Translations under genes and position numbers: made by a program
The notes under the pieces: generated by a model
Databases searched by the model: none
What the model was told of the DNA's origin: nothing
The model's input: the letters and a program-made list of their open reading frames with translations, nothing else
Shown: one piece after another, positions 15,403-22,506 of the stretch
Layout of the letters: every line of letters begins with the position of its first letter
Numbering within the stretch: position 1 is the stretch's first letter
DNA from: Ilumatobacter sp.
GTDB lineage: Bacteria > Actinomycetota > Acidimicrobiia > Acidimicrobiales > Ilumatobacteraceae
Direction of reading: 5' to 3'
NCBI GenBank assembly: GCA_013002175.1
Contig: JABDKP010000033.1
Location: 1 to 34,222 of the forward strand
DNA length: 34,222 nucleotides

Positions 15403-15869
15403 TGACCGACGCCTACGACGGGCCGTCGCTCGCCGCACTCGAAACCCGGATCGACGAGTGGCTGGCCGAACTCGACGCCGAGCACGACCACATCGTCGCG
15501 ATCGACCGCGCGACCGACGGGCCGACGCGGTGGTACGTCCGGATGCGCGGTGACGAGAAGGACTTCACTGCGGTGTGGCTGACGCTCGGCCAGCGGACCC
15601 TGAAGTACGAGACGTACGTGATGCCGGCCCCCGAGGAGGGGCACGCCGAGCTGTACGAACAGCTGCTGCGTCGGAACGACCGCCTCGTCGGGGCGCACTT
15701 CTCGATCGGGTTCGAGGATGCGATCTTTCTCCGCGGCGAGATCCCGGTGACACAGGTCGAGCGCGCCGAACTGGACCGGGTGCTCGGCACGCTGTACTCC
15801 CAGGTCGAGCTCAGCTTCCGGGCGCTGCTGCGGATCGGCTTCGCGAGTCGGTTCGCCACCGAATCGTGA
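15402..15869 (+). CDS. YbjN-family protein (type III chaperone-like fold)
   Basis: 155 residues; ATG at 15402 overlaps the last base of the mshA stop (TGATG), so the two genes are translationally coupled. The family fold is suggested by WYVRMRGDEKDFTAVWLTLGQRTLKYETYVMPAPEE, then LYEQLLRRNDRLVGAHFSIGFEDAIFLRGEIP, and the C-terminal LDRVLGTLYSQVELSFRALLRIGF. YbjN proteins have no known enzymatic activity; they are thought to act as regulators or chaperone-like partners. The pairing with mshA is conserved in mycobacteria and points to a link with mycothiol or redox balance, but this is inference. Confidence 0.82.
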   Translation: MTDAYDGPSLAALETRIDEWLAELDAEHDHIVAIDRATDGPTRWYVRMRGDEKDFTAVWLTLGQRTLKYETYVMPAPEEGHAELYEQLLRRNDRLVGAHFSIGFEDAIFLRGEIPVTQVERAELDRVLGTLYSQVELSFRALLRIGFASRFATES

Positions 15870-15913
15870 CGCCGACGTGTTCCGCCGGCCGGCTCGGCGT
15901 GCCCACTGTCCTG

Positions 15914-15965
15914 TGTCCGGACGGGTACGCCTCGGGGGAGTCGGTCCCTCGTGCCCGTCCGGACA
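15914..15965 (+). terminator. 12-base perfect inverted repeat after the YbjN gene
   Basis: Arms 15914-15925 (TGTCCGGACGGG) and 15954-15965 (CCCGTCCGGACA) are perfectly complementary. The 28-base loop holds a second small stem (GGGA/TCCC). It lies 44 bases after the stop and 30 bases before the proC -10 box. No T-run follows, so it may be a GC-only terminator or a regulatory structure ahead of proC. Confidence 0.45.
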
Positions 15966-15994
15966 GGCCGCGGTCCGTGCTGCCGGTGCACCAG

Positions 15995-16000
15995 TAGCGT
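15995..16000 (+). promoter_or_regulatory. -10 box of a leaderless proC promoter
   Basis: TAGCGT ending seven bases before the ATG at 16008. Confidence 0.55.
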
Positions 16001-16007
16001 CGACTCG

Positions 16008-16799
16008 ATGAGCGACGCAGTGGAGTTGGTGATCGTGGGCGGCGGCAACATGGGCGCGGCCCTGGTCGGGGGGATCGTCGCGTCCGGAGCGTTCGCCCCC
16101 GACGGTCTCGCCGTCGTCGAGCTGGTCGACTCCCGCCGCGACGAATTGCGCGAGATGTTTCCGGACGTCGCGGTCGTCGAGTCGGTACCCGCGTGCCGGG
16201 GCGCAGTGCTGGCAGTGAAGCCCGGCGATGCGGCGGCCGCGGCGCGCACCGCACGCGATGCGGGCGCCACCCGGCTGCTGTCGATCGCCGCCGGCGTCGC
16301 GCTGAGCACGCTCGAGGAGGCCGCCGGCGACGGGGTCGCCGTCGTGCGCGCGATGCCGAACACGCCGGCGCTCGTCGGCCTCGGTACCGCGGCGATCGCG
16401 GGCGGTCGGCACGCGACCGATGACGACCTGCAGTGGGCCGAGTCGATCCTGTCGGCGGTCGGCATCGTCGACCGCCTCCCGGAGGAGCAGCTCGATGCGT
16501 TCACCGGCGTCGCGGGGTCCGGCCCGGCGTACGTCTTCTACGTCGCCGAAGCGTTGACCGAGGCCGCGGTCACCGAAGGCATCGCCCGGCCGATTGCCGA
16601 GCGCGTCGTTGCGCAGCTGCTGCTCGGCGCGTCCACGTTGCTGGCGCGCGACGGCGACCCCGCAGGTCTGCGCGCCAAGGTCACGTCGCCCGGCGGCACG
16701 ACCGCGGCCGGCGTGCGCGCCCTCGACGAGCTCGCCGTGCGGGATGCGTTCGAGGCGGCGGTGCGAGCGGCGACGGCGCGCAGTCGCGAGCTCGGCTGA
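16008..16799 (+). CDS. proC: Pyrroline-5-carboxylate reductase
   Basis: 263 residues. Last step of proline synthesis: NAD(P)H-dependent reduction of pyrroline-5-carboxylate. The dinucleotide motif is VIVGGGNMGAALVGG (9-23). The middle has RAMPNTPALVGLGTAAI. The C-terminal dimer/substrate domain has GVAGSGPAYVFYVAEAL (about 167-183) and the signature VTSPGGTTAAGVRAL (about 224-238). The start is at 16008 because the upstream frame is Arg/Cys-rich and a TAGCGT box sits seven bases before this ATG. It is convergent with the DUF62 gene across a 201-base gap. Confidence 0.94.
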   Translation: MSDAVELVIVGGGNMGAALVGGIVASGAFAPDGLAVVELVDSRRDELREMFPDVAVVESVPACRGAVLAVKPGDAAAAARTARDAGATRLLSIAAGVALSTLEEAAGDGVAVVRAMPNTPALVGLGTAAIAGGRHATDDDLQWAESILSAVGIVDRLPEEQLDAFTGVAGSGPAYVFYVAEALTEAAVTEGIARPIAERVVAQLLLGASTLLARDGDPAGLRAKVTSPGGTTAAGVRALDELAVRDAFEAAVRAATARSRELG

Positions 16800-16909
16800 A
16801 CCCGACCCGGAACGCGCCGGACCGGACGCGACAGAGCCGATGCCAACCCCCCAGATGACACCGGCTCCGTTACGCGCCGTCCATCGTTTCCGACGGACGA
16901 GATCACTCA

Positions 16910-16928
16910 GTGTCACGATAGGTGACAC
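16910..16928. repeat. Inverted repeat in the proC/DUF62 convergent gap
   Basis: GTGTCAC-GATAG-GTGACAC, 7-base perfect arms with a 5-base centre. It lies between two convergent stop codons and might help end both transcripts, though no T-run is present. The rest of 16800-17000 shows nothing I can identify. Confidence 0.4.
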
Positions 16929-17000
16929 GAGATGACCGAGACAAGGGCCACTTTGCTGGAGCGATGCAGCCTGCGCCCGCAGCCCACTCCGCCGACCGGT

Positions 17001-17879
17001 TCAGTGCGGGCGGATCGACACCGGTTGCGAACCCGGCTGCGCGTCATCGTCTCCGGCGGTGAGTGTCACCTGGTCACCGACGTCGAGACCGAGTTCGGCG
17101 GCCGCGGATCGCTGATCCATGGCGACGGCGAGCATGCCGCTGGAGTCGACCACGAGGCCGACCGCCCCACCCGGCAGTTCCGCGTAGGACCTGGCCCGTC
17201 GCGCGCTGCGCGTCGTGCCCCCGGTCGGGTCGGTCGGCACGCTGAAGCGGATGTCGACGCGATCGCCGAACCGCTCGGAGAGGTCGGCCGGGCCGACGTT
17301 GAGTTGAGCGTTGCCGAACCGGTCGACCCAGAGCACCTGTGCGATCACGGTCGTGTCGTCGGCCTGCGGGAGCGGGACGACACCCGGCAGCAGCAGCCCG
17401 GCGTCGATCGGCTCGCCGAGTTCTGACAGGTCGACGCCGTTGCAGAGATGCGCGGCGGCCGGCGCGAACACGTCACGACCGGCGAACGTTGCGCCCACTG
17501 CCGGGAGTTGACGTTCGGTGTTGGTCAACTCGACCACCCGGCCGGCCCCGCCTGCCATCGACACCGCCGGCGCGAGCAGGCCGTTGTCGGGGCCGATCAG
17601 CACCCCCTCGCCGTCGGCGACCTCGATCGCGACGCCTCTGCGGGCGGACGCGACGCCGGGGTCGACGACCGCCAGCACCACCCCGGATGCGACGTAGCTG
17701 ATGCTGCGGGCGAGTGCGAGCGATCCGGCGCGGACGTCGAACGGGGCGATGCCGTGCGTCAGGTCGATGACGACCGCATGTGGGGCGATCTCACGGATCA
17801 CCGATTTCACGACGCCGACGAACTCGTCCTGGGTGCCGAAGTCGCTGAGAAAGGACACCGTCTCGTATGCGCGCGCCAC
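17001..17879 (-). CDS. S-adenosyl-L-methionine hydrolase (adenosine-forming), DUF62 family
   Basis: 292 residues from a GTG. This family uses hydroxide to split SAM into adenosine and methionine and is related to fluorinase and chlorinase. Blocks seen: FLSDFGTQDEFVGVVK (10-25), IDLTHGIAPFDVRAGSLAL (38-56), VVDPGVASARRG (71-82), GPDNGLL (96-102) and TFAGRDVFAPAAAHLCNG (131-148). Asp73, Arg80 and His144 are good candidates for the Asp-Arg-His triad described for archaeal SAM hydrolases. The halogenase-specific loop could not be judged by eye, so hydrolase is the default call. A TAGGTT box ends six bases before the start. It is divergent from ctaB. Confidence 0.88.
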   Translation of the reverse strand: MARAYETVSFLSDFGTQDEFVGVVKSVIREIAPHAVVIDLTHGIAPFDVRAGSLALARSISYVASGVVLAVVDPGVASARRGVAIEVADGEGVLIGPDNGLLAPAVSMAGGAGRVVELTNTERQLPAVGATFAGRDVFAPAAAHLCNGVDLSELGEPIDAGLLLPGVVPLPQADDTTVIAQVLWVDRFGNAQLNVGPADLSERFGDRVDIRFSVPTDPTGGTTRSARRARSYAELPGGAVGLVVDSSGMLAVAMDQRSAAAELGLDVGDQVTLTAGDDDAQPGSQPVSIRPH

Positions 17880-17885
17880 AGCGTG

Positions 17886-17891
17886 AACCTA
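17886..17891 (-). promoter_or_regulatory. -10 box of the DUF62 gene (leaderless)
   Basis: TAGGTT on the minus strand ending six bases before the GTG at 17879. Confidence 0.5.
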
Positions 17892-17941
17892 TCGGCACGC
17901 CGGCGCGCGAGTTGCCTGGAGCCGCGCGGTGTGTCACGTCG

Positions 17942-17947
17942 TACACT
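17942..17947 (+). promoter_or_regulatory. -10 box of a leaderless ctaB promoter
   Basis: TACACT ending seven bases before the ATG at 17955; the gap shared with the divergent DUF62 gene is only 75 bases. Confidence 0.55.
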
Positions 17948-17954
17948 CCACGGA

Positions 17955-18896
17955 ATGGCCGTCGGTTCCCGCCCACTCGTGCCGTCGCGGCTCGCGCCCG
18001 GCGGGCTCGGCCACGGGACGCGCCGCACACCGACGAGCGTGATCGGGTCGTACGTCGCGCTCACGAAGCCGCGGATCATCGAGCTGCTGCTGATCACCAC
18101 CGTTCCGACGATGGTGCTCGCGCAGCGGGGGTGGCCGGCGACGTCACTGGTGGCCGTCACGCTGCTCGGCGGAGCGCTGTCGGCCGGCGGCGCGAACGCG
18201 GTCAACATGTACGTCGACCGCGACATCGACGCCTTGATGCAGCGCACGCAGGAGCGACCGCTCGTCACCGGCGCGATCGCGCCGCGCAATGCGCTCGTGT
18301 TCGCCCTGGCACTGGAGGTCGTGGCGTTCGCAGTGCTGTGGGCCGGCGCCAACCTGCTGTCGGCGGTGCTCGCCCTGTCCGCGGCGGCGTTCTACATCGG
18401 GGTCTACACGTTGTGGCTGAAGCGCACGAGCCGCCAGAACATCGTCATCGGCGGCGCCGCCGGCGCGGTCCCCGTGCTGGTCGGGTGGACCGCCGTCCAG
18501 GATTCGCTGGCCTGGGCGCCGGTCGTGCTGTTCGTCGTGATGTTCCTGTGGACACCACCGCATTTCTGGGCGCTGGCCGTCAAGTACGCGGACGACTACC
18601 GGGCTGCGGACGTCCCGATGCTGCCATCGGTCGTCCCGCTGCCGCAGGCGGTTCGTCAGATGGTCTGGTACACGGTCGCGCTCGTCATCGCCACTCTGGT
18701 GCTCGTGCCGGTGGCCGATCTCGGCTGGATCTACGGGGTCGCCGCAGCGGTGCTGGGGGCGCTCTTCCTCGCCGGCACGATCGCCCTCGAGCGGCGCCCC
18801 ACGCCCGCGGCCAGCATGCGCCTCTTCGGCTTCTCGATCACTTATGTCACGCTGCTGTTCGCGGCGATGACCGTGGACGTGTTCGTCGGCAGGTGA
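17955..18896 (+). CDS. ctaB: Protoheme IX farnesyltransferase (heme O synthase)
   Basis: 313 residues; attaches a farnesyl group to heme b to make heme O, the precursor of heme A for the oxidase encoded downstream. It is a UbiA-type prenyltransferase with about nine spans. The first Asp-rich motif is N84-x3-D88-x3-D92 (in NMYVDRDIDALMQRT), and the second is in the KYADDYRAADVPMLP region. LTKPRIIELLLITTVPTM and FLWTPPHFWALA are also typical. The start is the ATG at 17955, with a TACACT box seven bases upstream; the longer frame upstream is antisense to DUF62. It is separated from the oxidase operon by 180 bases. Confidence 0.94.
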   Translation: MAVGSRPLVPSRLAPGGLGHGTRRTPTSVIGSYVALTKPRIIELLLITTVPTMVLAQRGWPATSLVAVTLLGGALSAGGANAVNMYVDRDIDALMQRTQERPLVTGAIAPRNALVFALALEVVAFAVLWAGANLLSAVLALSAAAFYIGVYTLWLKRTSRQNIVIGGAAGAVPVLVGWTAVQDSLAWAPVVLFVVMFLWTPPHFWALAVKYADDYRAADVPMLPSVVPLPQAVRQMVWYTVALVIATLVLVPVADLGWIYGVAAAVLGALFLAGTIALERRPTPAASMRLFGFSITYVTLLFAAMTVDVFVGR

Positions 18897-18983
18897 TCGT
18901 GGCCCGTCGACAACCCGGGTCGGAGGCTGCCGCGACCGGCGAGGATTCTGCAGATGATTTCTGCCGCCGTGGCCGCGTCCAAG

Positions 18984-18989
18984 TAGTCT
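18984..18989 (+). promoter_or_regulatory. Probable -10 box for the oxidase operon
   Basis: TAGTCT, 87 bases before the start codon at 19077. Transcription would begin at about 18996-18999, at the GTG of a 21-codon open frame. No -35 box is clear. Confidence 0.4.
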
Positions 18990-18998
18990 CGGGCCGTT

Positions 18999-19064
18999 GT
19001 GTACCACCGCATCACGATCGTCGGCCCTGCGCCGCGCCACGAGACCTCGTTCGTCGAAAAGTGA
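18999..19064 (+). CDS. Possible 21-residue leader peptide before the oxidase operon
   Basis: GTG start nine bases after the TAGTCT box, stop TGA at 19062-19064, 12 bases before the next gene. The product would be MYHRITIVGPAPRHETSFVEK. Position and spacing fit a leaderless small open frame. There is no run of a single amino acid that would point to attenuation. It may be chance. Confidence 0.25.
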   Translation: MYHRITIVGPAPRHETSFVEK

Positions 19065-19076
19065 GCCCCTCGTCGT

Positions 19077-20729
19077 ATGACCACCATTGACCCAACCTCC
19101 GATGCCGTCGGCCACGCGGGCGACCGCTCCGATGATGTCGCGGCGGCCGACAGCCGGGCTGAACTGCTGCTCGCAGGAATCGCCGACTGGTTGACGTCCA
19201 CCGATCACAAGCGGATCGGCCGGCTGTTCCTGGGCGGCGGCTTCATCGGGCTGCTCGCCACCGCCATCGTCAACATCGTGCTCGGCATCGAGCGAGGCGA
19301 CATCGCCACCGTCGACGGCGACGCAATCGCCCAACTGCTCGATGCCCAACGGGTCGGCCTGGTGTTCGGCACGCTGTTGCCGCTGTCGCTGGGGCTGTGC
19401 ATCGCGGTCGTTCCGCTGCAACTCGGTGCCCGCTCGCTCGCCTTTCCCCGTCTCGCCGCGACCGGCTTCTGGATGTGGGTCGGCGGCCTCGTGTTCAGCG
19501 TGATCGCCCTCGTCAACGACGGTGGCGGCCTCGGCGGCGATGCCGACATGGTCGACCTGTTCATCGCCTCCCACGGCCTGATGGCGATCGGGCTCACCGC
19601 CGCCGCCGGCTCGATCGCCACGAGCGTGCTCACCACCCGTGCCCCGGGCATGACGATGCGGCGGGTGCCGTTCTTCTCGATGTCGGCCCTGATCACTGCG
19701 CTCGGCCTGCTCCTCGTGATGCCGGTCCTGCTCGGCACGCTGACCTACCTGTTCCTCGACCACCGCAACGCGCGTACCGGTTTCGGCGGCAACACCGGCA
19801 TCTACGAGTGGGCGTTGTGGGTGTTCACGCAGCCGACGACGTTCCTGTTCGCAATCCCCGCGATCGGCGTGCTCGCCGAAGGCGCCCCGCTGCTGTTCCG
19901 CCTGCGGACGCCGGCGCGTGGCGTGATGTTCGCAGGGCTCGGGCTGATCGGCGTGGCCGCGTTCACCGGTGTCGCCCAGCAGTCGGTGCACAACCTGCCG
20001 TGGGCCGGCAGCGACCTCTACATCGGTGGCGGCGACGACCTCCGCGACAAGCTGGCCGACGCAGTGCCGTGGGCGATGTTCAATCTCCTGCCGCTGCTCG
20101 GTCTCGTGGTCGTCGTGCTGATGTCGCTGTTCCTCGCCAAGCCGGTCAAGGGTGCCCGACCGAATCTCTCGCCGGCGTTCGCGTTCGGGTTCCTCGGCGC
20201 CGGGATGGTCCTCATGGGCATGCTCGGCACGGCCCTGTTCGCCATTGACGATCTCGCGCTCCAGGGCACCGTCTTCGAAGAGGGTGCGCTGATCTACGTC
20301 ACCTACGGGGCAGCGCTCGGGATCATGGGCGGCGTTGCGTTCTGGGCTCCCAAGCTGTGGGGCCGGACGCTGCCCGCAGGCCAACTGTTGCCGCTCGCCG
20401 GGCTCGGGTTGATCGCCACCGTGCTGGCTTCGCTGCCGAGCTACGTCGAGGGCTTCGACACGTCGCGAGACATCTACAGCATCGCCGTCCTCGCCGGCCA
20501 CGTGCTGATGGCGCTGACCGCCCTGGCGTTCGTCGCCCTGCTCGCCACGACGCTGCGCAACGATGACGCCGACCACGCCGACGACCCGTACGACGCCCAG
20601 ACGCTGGAGTGGACGACACCGTCGCCTGCGCCGCACGGCAACTTCGTCGATGTCCCCACGGTGATGTCGGCCGAGCCGCTGCTCGACATCAAGCCGACCG
20701 CCTCGACCACGACCGGGAGTGATGCGTGA
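19077..20729 (+). CDS. Degenerate heme-copper oxidase subunit I homolog lacking all six metal-ligand histidines
   Basis: 550 residues, about 12 spans. It clearly belongs to the oxidase subunit I family. TSTDHKRIGRLF (40-51) matches the TVDHKKIG start of CtaD. PLQLGARSLAFPRL (113-126) and TTRAPGMTMRRVPFFSMSAL (186-205) match conserved loops, and QTLEWTTPSPAPHGNF (508-523) matches the CtaD C-terminal block. Aligned by eye with the ctaD at 23810, every catalytic ligand is gone. The low-spin heme histidine is Gln91. The CuB histidine of the GHPEVY motif is Gln252 and its cross-linked tyrosine is Phe256. The CuB His-His pair is Gln301-Gln302. The two histidines of HFH are Ala404 and Ile406. The frame is intact, so it is a maintained gene, not a pseudogene. 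It should not bind heme or reduce oxygen; a structural, assembly or regulatory role is inferred. The weak ribosome site AAAAGTGAG lies upstream. Confidence 0.85.
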   Translation: MTTIDPTSDAVGHAGDRSDDVAAADSRAELLLAGIADWLTSTDHKRIGRLFLGGGFIGLLATAIVNIVLGIERGDIATVDGDAIAQLLDAQRVGLVFGTLLPLSLGLCIAVVPLQLGARSLAFPRLAATGFWMWVGGLVFSVIALVNDGGGLGGDADMVDLFIASHGLMAIGLTAAAGSIATSVLTTRAPGMTMRRVPFFSMSALITALGLLLVMPVLLGTLTYLFLDHRNARTGFGGNTGIYEWALWVFTQPTTFLFAIPAIGVLAEGAPLLFRLRTPARGVMFAGLGLIGVAAFTGVAQQSVHNLPWAGSDLYIGGGDDLRDKLADAVPWAMFNLLPLLGLVVVVLMSLFLAKPVKGARPNLSPAFAFGFLGAGMVLMGMLGTALFAIDDLALQGTVFEEGALIYVTYGAALGIMGGVAFWAPKLWGRTLPAGQLLPLAGLGLIATVLASLPSYVEGFDTSRDIYSIAVLAGHVLMALTALAFVALLATTLRNDDADHADDPYDAQTLEWTTPSPAPHGNFVDVPTVMSAEPLLDIKPTASTTTGSDA

Positions 20730-21304
20730 TGGAAGCCCTCGCCGCCGGCCCCGCCCCGGCTCCCCGCCGCCAGTTGATCGTCGGTTCGGCGCTCGCGTCG
20801 GTCGCGATGTTGATGCTGACCGGCGGCATGCTCGCCGTCTGGTCGTTGCAGCGTCGCCGCACGGTCGACCTCGGCGAGACCTGGCTGCCGAGCGGCGTCA
20901 CCGTGCCCGAGGTGCCGGTCAACGTCACGCTCCTCGCCTTCATCGGCATCTGCACGTTCGCCCAGTGGGCGGTCTACGCGGCCAAGCGTGGCGACCGTGC
21001 CCATACGGCGTTCGCGCTCGCCGTCACCGTGCTGACGGCGGTGATGGTGATCAACGCCCAGGCGTTCATCTACTCGGAGATGGGGCTCGGCATCGGCGAC
21101 GGCACATACGCGGCGATGTTCTACGCCGTGACCGGGATGTTCCTCGCGCTGATGACGATCGGCGTGATTCTCGCCGCCGTCGCCGCCTTCCGCTTCCTGG
21201 GCGGCCGGAGCGATCGTGAGATCGTCGCCGCCCACGCCATCTACTGGTACACCGTCGCCATCATCTTCTCGGCCATCTGGTTCGTCGTCTACGTCACGAA
21301 ATGA
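20729..21304 (+). CDS. Oxidase subunit III-like membrane protein (shadow module)
   Basis: 191 residues from the ATG at 20729, which overlaps the previous stop; a GTG one codon earlier is also possible. About five hydrophobic spans. It looks like a distant paralog of the ctaE product at 25809. The final helices align as IYWYTVAIIFSAIWFVVYV against LYWHFVDIVWIIIFTLVYL. The conserved His of YWHF is Tyr here, and the GFHGVH motif is replaced by a plain hydrophobic stretch. An extra loop follows span one (QRRRTVDLGETWLPSGVTVPEVPVN). It pairs with the ligand-less subunit I just upstream. The family call is by alignment of hydrophobic pattern and the last helix, so it is less sure than its neighbours. 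Confidence 0.65.
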   Translation: MEALAAGPAPAPRRQLIVGSALASVAMLMLTGGMLAVWSLQRRRTVDLGETWLPSGVTVPEVPVNVTLLAFIGICTFAQWAVYAAKRGDRAHTAFALAVTVLTAVMVINAQAFIYSEMGLGIGDGTYAAMFYAVTGMFLALMTIGVILAAVAAFRFLGGRSDREIVAAHAIYWYTVAIIFSAIWFVVYVTK

Positions 21305-21312
21305 CCCGCTGA

Positions 21313-22506
21313 ATGTTCACCACAGGTTCCAAACTCCTCATCGGTTCGTCGGTCCTCGCAACGCTTGCGGCGATCGTCTACGGCGTCACGCAGGTGGACT
21401 CGCTGGGCATCGTCGGGCTCACGTCGGCGGCGATCGCCCTGGCGTTTCTCGCCGGCGTCAACGTCTGGGCACGGGATTCCAACGTGTCGTCGATGGACAG
21501 TACTGCCGTCGCCACGGCCGAGGCTGCCGACGCACCGCCGGGCGCCAGCATCTGGCCGATGGTGTTCGCGGTCGGCGCAGCGACCGCGCTGCTCGGCCTC
21601 GTCACGCAACAGTCGATCTTCACGATCGGGCTCGTCGTCGCCTTCTCCGCCGGTGCCCAGTGGATGATCCAGGCGTGGGCCGAAGCGGCGTCGCCTGACG
21701 CAGCGGTGGCGACCCATGTCCGCAGCCGACTGGCGAACCCGCTCGAGTACCCGCTGCTCGGTGCAGTCGCGGTCGGCGCGATCGCGTTCTCGTTCAGCCG
21801 GGTGATGCTGTGGCTGTCGAAGACGAACACCGTGATTGCGTTCGTCGTGCTCGCTGCGGTTGTCGCCGGCATCGCGTTCTACTTCGCCTTCCGTCCGTCG
21901 GTCACGAGCGGCGCGATCGGTGGCGCCCTGGCCGTCTTCGCGATCGCGGTCGTCGCCGGAGGCGTCGCGGCGGGCGTCGACGGGCAACGTGACATCCACG
22001 TCCACGAGACCACCGCCGACCTCGCGCTGGAAGGGCACTGCGACAGTCCGGACGAGTTCGAGCCGGACGAGAAGGCGAGCCAGACCGTCGCGGCCAAGTC
22101 CAGCCTGGCCGCCGAGGTCATCCTCACCGAGTCCGGCGAGCTCGAATTCGACGTGCCCGGCCCGATCGAATCAGGTGGTCTCGGCCTGACGCTGCCACGG
22201 GCCAACCCGAACAACATCCTGTTCCGCAACGAGTCCGGCGAGCACCGCCGGCTCACCGTGGATCTCGGGCCGTTGTCCGAGGACGAGATCGCCGAACTCG
22301 AGGAAGCCGCCGCGGAGGACTCGCACGGCGAGGAGGCCCACGTGTCCGAGCGTCGCCAGATCTGCACGACGCTGATCGAAGAGGGCAGTGTGCAGCTGCT
22401 CACGCTGATCATCGCCGAGCCGAGCCTGCCCTACGACGACGACCCGGAGGCATACCGGTTCTTCGTGCCCGGCACCGACGCCGAGCTGAACCTGGTGGTG
22501 CCATGA
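21313..22506 (+). CDS. Subunit IV-like membrane protein with extracytoplasmic cupredoxin-like domain (shadow module)
   Basis: 397 residues. About seven spans occupy residues 7-25, 30-52, 80-98, 100-120, 146-166, 172-193 and 198-222. The first four, with a polar loop at 53-79, resemble actinobacterial oxidase subunit IV (CtaF). Residues 224-397 form an acidic soluble domain, probably outside the membrane. NPNNILFRNESGEHRRLTVDLG and the C-terminal YRFFVPGTDAELNLVV follow a cupredoxin pattern, but the usual C-x-x-PGH-x-x-M copper site is replaced by VPGTDAEL. Two cysteines (243, 351) could form a disulfide. Its stop overlaps the ctaC start (ATGA), tying it to the working oxidase operon. Function unknown; the cupredoxin reading is a suggestion. 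Confidence 0.6.
   Translation: MFTTGSKLLIGSSVLATLAAIVYGVTQVDSLGIVGLTSAAIALAFLAGVNVWARDSNVSSMDSTAVATAEAADAPPGASIWPMVFAVGAATALLGLVTQQSIFTIGLVVAFSAGAQWMIQAWAEAASPDAAVATHVRSRLANPLEYPLLGAVAVGAIAFSFSRVMLWLSKTNTVIAFVVLAAVVAGIAFYFAFRPSVTSGAIGGALAVFAIAVVAGGVAAGVDGQRDIHVHETTADLALEGHCDSPDEFEPDEKASQTVAAKSSLAAEVILTESGELEFDVPGPIESGGLGLTLPRANPNNILFRNESGEHRRLTVDLGPLSEDEIAELEEAAAEDSHGEEAHVSERRQICTTLIEEGSVQLLTLIIAEPSLPYDDDPEAYRFFVPGTDAELNLVVP

Noticed and set aside
16932-17426. Plus-strand gene of about 164 codons opposite the DUF62 gene
   Set aside because: Composition is Arg/Pro/Val-rich with no family features; it is the antisense shadow of a well-supported gene.
18144-20636. Minus-strand open frame of about 830 codons
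   Set aside because: Low-complexity charged composition and no family match; it is opposite ctaB and the subunit I homolog.
19077-20729. Treating the subunit I homolog as a pseudogene
   Set aside because: The frame is full length, without stops, overlaps the next gene in operon style and keeps conserved loops and membrane spans; only the metal-site residues are changed.
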